Source of the DNA: Pleurocapsa sp. MO_226.B13
GTDB taxonomy: Bacteria > Cyanobacteriota > Cyanobacteriia > Cyanobacteriales > Xenococcaceae
DNA: 10,041 nucleotides
Assembly: GCA_030064795.1 (NCBI GenBank)
Contig: JASJEI010000498.1
Location: forward strand, 1-10,041
Direction: 5' to 3'
The notes under the pieces are model-generated. The model saw only the letters and a list, made by a program, of their open reading frames with translations, was not told the origin of the DNA and made no database searches. The position numbers and the translations under genes were made by a program. The first letter of the stretch is position 1; the number at the start of each line of letters is the position of its first letter. Shown in pieces: positions 7,220 through 10,041 of this stretch.

Positions 7220-7606
7220 GTGAATGAACGTTTTAGTAGAATACTTCAATACAATACTTCTGGTGTAGGCTGCTGGGTTAGTATAATCGTTTTTGCTCTA
7301 GTGGTGGGGAAAATCGGTTTAGGTGGGGTAATTAGTGGCTTTTTGATTTTAATCGCCTTGTTATTTACTGTCCCTGTAATTGCCTTTTGGGGGTTTCAAT
7401 GGTGGTTGAAACGCAAACTAGTCCACGATCGCTGTCCAGTATGTAGCTACGAATTTACTGGATTTAAAAATACTGAATTTAACTGTCCCAATTGCGGTGA
7501 AAGTTTAGAGATAGAGGGCGATCGCTTTACCCGTCTGACTCCTCCAGGAACAATAGACGTAGATGCGGTAGAGGTATCCGTTCAACGTATTGATGAAGGA
7601 AATTAA
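7220..7606 (+). CDS. Membrane-anchored zinc-ribbon protein
   Basis: A 128-residue protein with a GTG start. An ATG four bases further on is out of frame, and GTG gives the continuous frame. Two hydrophobic helices lie at about 17-30 and 35-60, the second ending in the basic stretch KRK that would stay cytosolic. They are followed by a rubredoxin-like zinc ribbon with CPVC (Cys72, Cys75) and CPNC (Cys89, Cys92), 13 residues apart, so four cysteines can bind one zinc. An acidic tail (about 96-128) completes it. No catalytic domain is present, so it may be a docking or scaffold protein of the cytosolic membrane face. I recall similar small proteins only as unnamed conserved cyanobacterial proteins. 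It runs toward the minus-strand gene at 7630, with only 23 bp between the two stop codons. Confidence 0.8.
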   Translation: MNERFSRILQYNTSGVGCWVSIIVFALVVGKIGLGGVISGFLILIALLFTVPVIAFWGFQWWLKRKLVHDRCPVCSYEFTGFKNTEFNCPNCGESLEIEGDRFTRLTPPGTIDVDAVEVSVQRIDEGN

Positions 7607-7629
7607 GTTATTTAAGATCGATATCTCTG

Positions 7630-8067
7630 TTAGTTACTAGTAGATATATCCAGAACAAACTGATGTTGGCTACCAGAGCGATCGCCAATATAAATTTGAT
7701 AGTTACCTGGTTCCCAGACACCAGAGATTTCGGGTTTTAAACCCGATACTTCATCGCCCAAAACGCAAAAGCTATCTCCTGGGTTGGGCCCCAAAACCAG
7801 TAATGTAGGTTGACCTCCAGTCGCTTGAACTGTTAAGCGCATATAGTCAATTCTCTGTGCTAGATTTATTTGATGATTGGGACGATTGGCAATAAAACCA
7901 CAACCTTGACTGTCAATTGAACCACCAGTCTGACCTCGAATAGTCCGATTAGCTTGAGCCAATTTAGGATTAGTTTCCGCTCTACTTAACTTAGGATAAA
8001 TAGATAGTATGGCAATAGCCAAAAGTAAGGTATTGACAAGCTTGTATTGAAATAAGTAGTGGATCAT
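7630..8067 (-). CDS. Small secreted cyanobacterial protein
   Basis: A 145-residue protein with an N-terminal signal peptide: hydrophobic core about 9-24, then PKLSRA ending near residue 30, so cleavage before ETNPK is likely. The mature part of about 115 residues is beta-rich, with two cysteines (Cys56 in QGCGF, Cys101 in SFCVLGDE) that could form a disulfide in the periplasm. Blocks GQTGGSIDSQGCGFIA, QPTLLVLGP, SFCVLGDEVSGLKPEISGVW and GNYQIYIGDRSG resemble, from memory, a family of unnamed exported cyanobacterial proteins of similar size. They recall pre-peptidase-like beta-sandwich repeats (GxYxIxIGD), but no enzyme motif is seen. No Shine-Dalgarno sequence is evident before the ATG. It is convergent with the zinc-ribbon gene and looks monocistronic. 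Confidence 0.8.
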   Translation of the reverse strand: MIHYLFQYKLVNTLLLAIAILSIYPKLSRAETNPKLAQANRTIRGQTGGSIDSQGCGFIANRPNHQINLAQRIDYMRLTVQATGGQPTLLVLGPNPGDSFCVLGDEVSGLKPEISGVWEPGNYQIYIGDRSGSQHQFVLDISTSN

Positions 8068-8514
8068 TTTTAAATCAGAAAAATAGAATGTAGCAATCGT
8101 AATTGTAAGTCGATTGAGCTTGGTACCTAGAGATAAAGCCAGCTGAAAATTAAATAATAAGTATATGAATCGATTCTATTAGATATAAAGACGTAATTAC
8201 ACGTCTGTTGTTCCACTTAGACAATAGTCATATTTCAGTATTTTCAACTAGAACTAAGATGAAGATTTTGTAAATAACTAAGTTGGCTAAAAATCAATAG
8301 TCGGGTAAATAACTATCCTATTATAATTGTCGTCTCGATTTTCTTTAGTTATCGATCTTTAGTCATTAGTTTTTTGCTGCTTAATTGAGAATTGCTATCT
8401 TTGCTTGAGGTAATAATCAAAGTAGGAAAATACTCCAAGATAAATTTAAATAAATGTAGCGATTGTTGACTTTAATATTTTGATAATTTGTCGATCGCGA
8501 TGTAAAAACTTAAT
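8068..8514. other. AT-rich gene-free interval
   Basis: No reading frame of coding character is visible on either strand. A small hairpin AGACGT/ACGTCT with a 6-nt loop lies at 8189-8206. A perfect 10-bp palindrome GAATCGATTC lies at 8167-8176, about 100 bp upstream of the secreted-protein gene on the minus strand. Either could belong to that gene's control region. Nothing else could be assigned, and I found no remains of the DUF928-like gene that lies on the other side of the IS remnant. Confidence 0.5.
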
Positions 8515-8575
8515 TTCTGAACTTATTGTTTTATGTCAAATAAAAATTTGATAATTTATTGGAGAATAGCTAATA

Positions 8576-9263
8576 CTATTGCACCAGCTGTAGGTTGGTT
8601 AATAGGTACTTAAAAATCGCTTGTCCCCGTTGGAGATGAAAATTAGCCACTTGAGACCAACCTTTTTTGGGTCACCAGAACCAAAAATCTTTTTTGACTC
8701 GAATTCGATAATGCCAGTTTAATTGTGTTTTGAGATAGCGTAGTAGTTGACCATCGGTAAACCCCCTATCGGCTAATAAAACAATTTTGACCTTCCTAGG
8801 CATTAGTCGTGAGACTGGTTTGAGTAAATCTCTATAAGTTGATCGAGCAACACTACTACTGTCATGTTCGATAACTCTCCAGGCTACAGGAATGCCTCGA
8901 CCTCGATGAATAACGCGCTTTCCGAATCAGACAATATTGATTCCATAGCAGACTGGTATCGAGACTCAAATCAAGAACTGATTCTTGCCACTGAGCTAAA
9001 ACTGATTGAATTATTGGGCTGTAAAGTCGCTGCACATTAATTCGAGGGTTATTGAGCCATCTGGCAAATCTTCTTTGAGTACTTTGAGCATATTGGGCTT
9101 TAGAGTTAACGGTCATTATCCATCTGGTTAAGTTAACGCTACCTTCAGCAATTAGTCCGACAACCATCCAGGCTAAGACATAGATATGGCGTATATCCTT
9201 CCATTCAGCAGTTTGACTTAAAAATTTGACCAAGGCATGATGAAGACGAGAGGCTTTTTTCAT
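8576..9263 (-). pseudogene. Broken IS4-like DDE transposase
   Basis: The intact first part (133 codons from ATG at 9263) covers the N-terminal region of an IS4-like transposase, including RRFARWLNN and the first catalytic Asp102 in LSLDTSLLWNQYCLIR. A one-base gain near 8912-8925 (around GGAAAGCG) shifts the frame, so that frame ends at an early TGA. In the shifted frame the family sequence continues cleanly: IHRGRGIPVAWRVIEHD, then KIVLLADRGFTDGQLLRYL carrying the second catalytic Asp, then RVKKDFWFW and an in-frame TGA at 8674-8672. After PKKGWSQVANFHLQRGQAIF similarity is lost and a stop occurs at 8578-8576. The C-terminal part with the catalytic Glu is missing. Two disabling changes plus truncation make activity impossible. 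No slippery site at the shift suggests programmed frameshifting. Confidence 0.8.
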
Positions 9264-9267
9264 TTTA

Positions 9268-9302
9268 GTATTCTGGTCTTGTTTGCTTAAAGTTCAGAAT
9301 AC
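9268..9302. repeat. Perfect 8-bp inverted repeat in the IS leader
   Basis: GTATTCTG at 9268-9275 and CAGAATAC at 9295-9302 are exact reverse complements separated by 19 bp, just upstream of the transposase ATG on the minus strand. In the transcript this would form a hairpin 5 nt before the start codon. Its outer arm overlaps the candidate terminal inverted repeat. Confidence 0.6.
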
Positions 9303-9379
9303 CGCCTCTTTTTCCTCTTGTTAAATTCTTTCTCTTCTCCTTGATGACTACTTTTCAACCATTTCTTCTTTAACTTTTG

Positions 9380-9598
9380 TCAGTCAACCAGGCGATCGCA
9401 CTGTTGATTTTAGCGTGAAGCTGCACCTTCTGTATTTTCTGGTTGTGCTTCCTCTAGCGGAGGTTGAAATAAAATAGTAAGCTCCACATTAGCAGTTGCT
9501 ACTGATTTTGGTAAAGAAGTAAATACAATCAAAGAAATAATCAAACTTAAATTATTGTCCAAGTTCTTAAAGTATTTAATTCTTTTAAAGACCTTCAT
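9380..9598 (-). pseudogene. Truncated secreted DUF928-like protein
   Basis: The frame opens with ATG at 9598 and gives a signal peptide: basic start KVFKRIKYFK, hydrophobic core about 18-28, probable cleavage after SVATA near residue 35. The mature start ELTILFQPPLEEAQPENTEGAASR resembles, from memory, the N-terminal edge of the DUF928 domain of exported cyanobacterial proteins, which begins with F-PP---AP--T-GGASR. A TAA stops the frame after 62 codons at 9410. In the same frame the next residues NQQC still fit the family's following Cys, then a TGA occurs at 9380. The remaining roughly 130-180 residues expected are absent, and the IS remnant begins less than 100 bp downstream. A very short real peptide cannot be excluded, but decay is more likely. 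Confidence 0.5.
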
Positions 9599-9634
9599 TT
9601 TTTTCTCGAACTTTTAATAGTGGACAAAGCACTC

Positions 9635-9849
9635 ATACCAAATCCTGTTTACATAGAATACTTATCGGTTAAATCGTTAAACCCTGTAGAGACGACCCCT
9701 CTTTATCTCCCCTGAAAGGGGAGACATCAGTCGTCCCTCCTAAAAGGAGGGAATGAGGGAGGTGAGAGGGGTAGGGAGAGGTACTACGTCTCTACTATTA
9801 CGTCTCTACGAACGATTTTTTGGTACTTTTTGGTAATTGGATTTCGTAT
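9635..9849. repeat. MITE-like element with branched internal dyads
   Basis: The outer ends ATACCAAATCC (9635-9645) and GGATTTCGTAT (9839-9849) are inverted repeats matching at 10 of 11 positions. Inside, GTAGAGACG (9686-9694) pairs with CGTCTCTAC (9787-9795 or the second copy at 9801-9809), and ACCCCTCT (9695-9702) pairs with AGAGGGGT (9765-9772). These enclose two perfect hairpins: TCTCCCC/GGGGAGA (9706-9712/9718-9724) and CCCTCC/GGAGGG (9735-9740/9746-9751), each with a 5-nt loop. No ORF is present. The architecture is that of non-autonomous palindromic repeats common in cyanobacterial intergenic DNA. Confidence 0.7.
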
Positions 9850-9950
9850 CAAATCTTATTTATTGCGAATAACTATACTTTTTTCTAGCCTCAGTTTTGC
9901 CTCTGACTTTTCACGGCATCTCTGAAACCCCCTCCAGAACTGGATTTCCT

Positions 9951-10014
9951 CCCAAGGCTTATTTTCAATAATTTTGGCTTAATGACAATCGATAACGGGA
10001 AAATAAGCCTTGGG
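9951..10014. repeat. Perfect 16-bp inverted repeat
   Basis: CCCAAGGCTTATTTTC at 9951-9966 and its exact reverse complement at 9999-10014 are separated by 32 bp. No T-run follows on either strand, so it is not a standard intrinsic terminator. The surrounding DNA from 9850 to the window end holds no convincing gene. It may be another small palindromic element or a structured end of a transcript from beyond the window edge. Confidence 0.7.
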
Positions 10015-10041
10015 GAATCGGTGGTTTAGCGATCGCTTTAT

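Larger units (their letters stand above)
8515..9302 (-). mobile_element. Degenerate insertion sequence remnant
   Basis: A broken DDE transposase gene (8576-9263, minus) is bracketed by a perfect 10-bp inverted repeat: TTCTGAACTT at 8515-8524 and its reverse complement AAGTTCAGAA at 9290-9299. Similarity does not extend beyond these 10 bp and no target-site duplication was evident, so the ends are provisional. The element is about 790 bp, short for an IS whose transposase should be around 350-400 codons. This fits loss of an internal or terminal segment. IS4-like affiliation is suggested by the LSLDTSLLW and LLADRGF motifs. Confidence 0.5.

Noticed and set aside
9967..10029. Short ORF (ATG near 9981, 15 codons) at the window end.
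   Set aside because: Too short and overlaps the inverted-repeat arm; no support.

Overview
The window comes from a cyanobacterium. It contains a cyanobacterial-type NDH-1 subunit (NdhD), several small proteins of cyanobacterial type, about fourteen exact copies of the HIP1 octamer GCGATCGC, and the heptamer tandem repeats common in filamentous and pleurocapsalean genomes. AT-rich intergenic DNA and the mix of repeats suggest a large-genome lineage (Pleurocapsales, Nostocales or similar). The sequence alone does not fix the genus.

Layout: (1) 129-717, a tight two-gene plus-strand unit made of a DUF2949-type mini-protein and an unrecognised 133-residue protein. (2) 718-1492, a decayed accessory patch holding a broken cas7-like (Cst2/DevR) CRISPR gene remnant, with heptamer tandem repeats on both sides, lying at the 3' end of a tRNA-Ser(CGA) gene (1493-1579, minus). 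(3) 1644-3863 minus, comEC, the DNA-uptake channel, transcribed divergently from (4) 4083-5693 plus, ndhD, which ends in a clear intrinsic terminator. (5) 5993-7084 plus, a SAM-dependent methyltransferase; 7220-7606 plus, a membrane-anchored zinc-ribbon protein; 7630-8067 minus, a small secreted protein. (6) 8068-10041, a gene-poor, repeat-rich tail: a degenerate IS remnant (transposase with frameshift, stop and lost C-terminus), a truncated secreted DUF928-like gene, a roughly 215-bp MITE-like element that can fold into a branched structure, and a perfect 16-bp inverted repeat.

The intact genes look like unrelated single-gene core units (DNA uptake, NDH-1 electron transport, methyl transfer) rather than one pathway. 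I did not find a convincing undescribed multi-gene system. The items most worth a second look are the cas7 remnant between oppositely oriented heptamer arrays beside a tRNA, the branched MITE-like element, and the unknown protein paired with DUF2949. No CRISPR array is visible.
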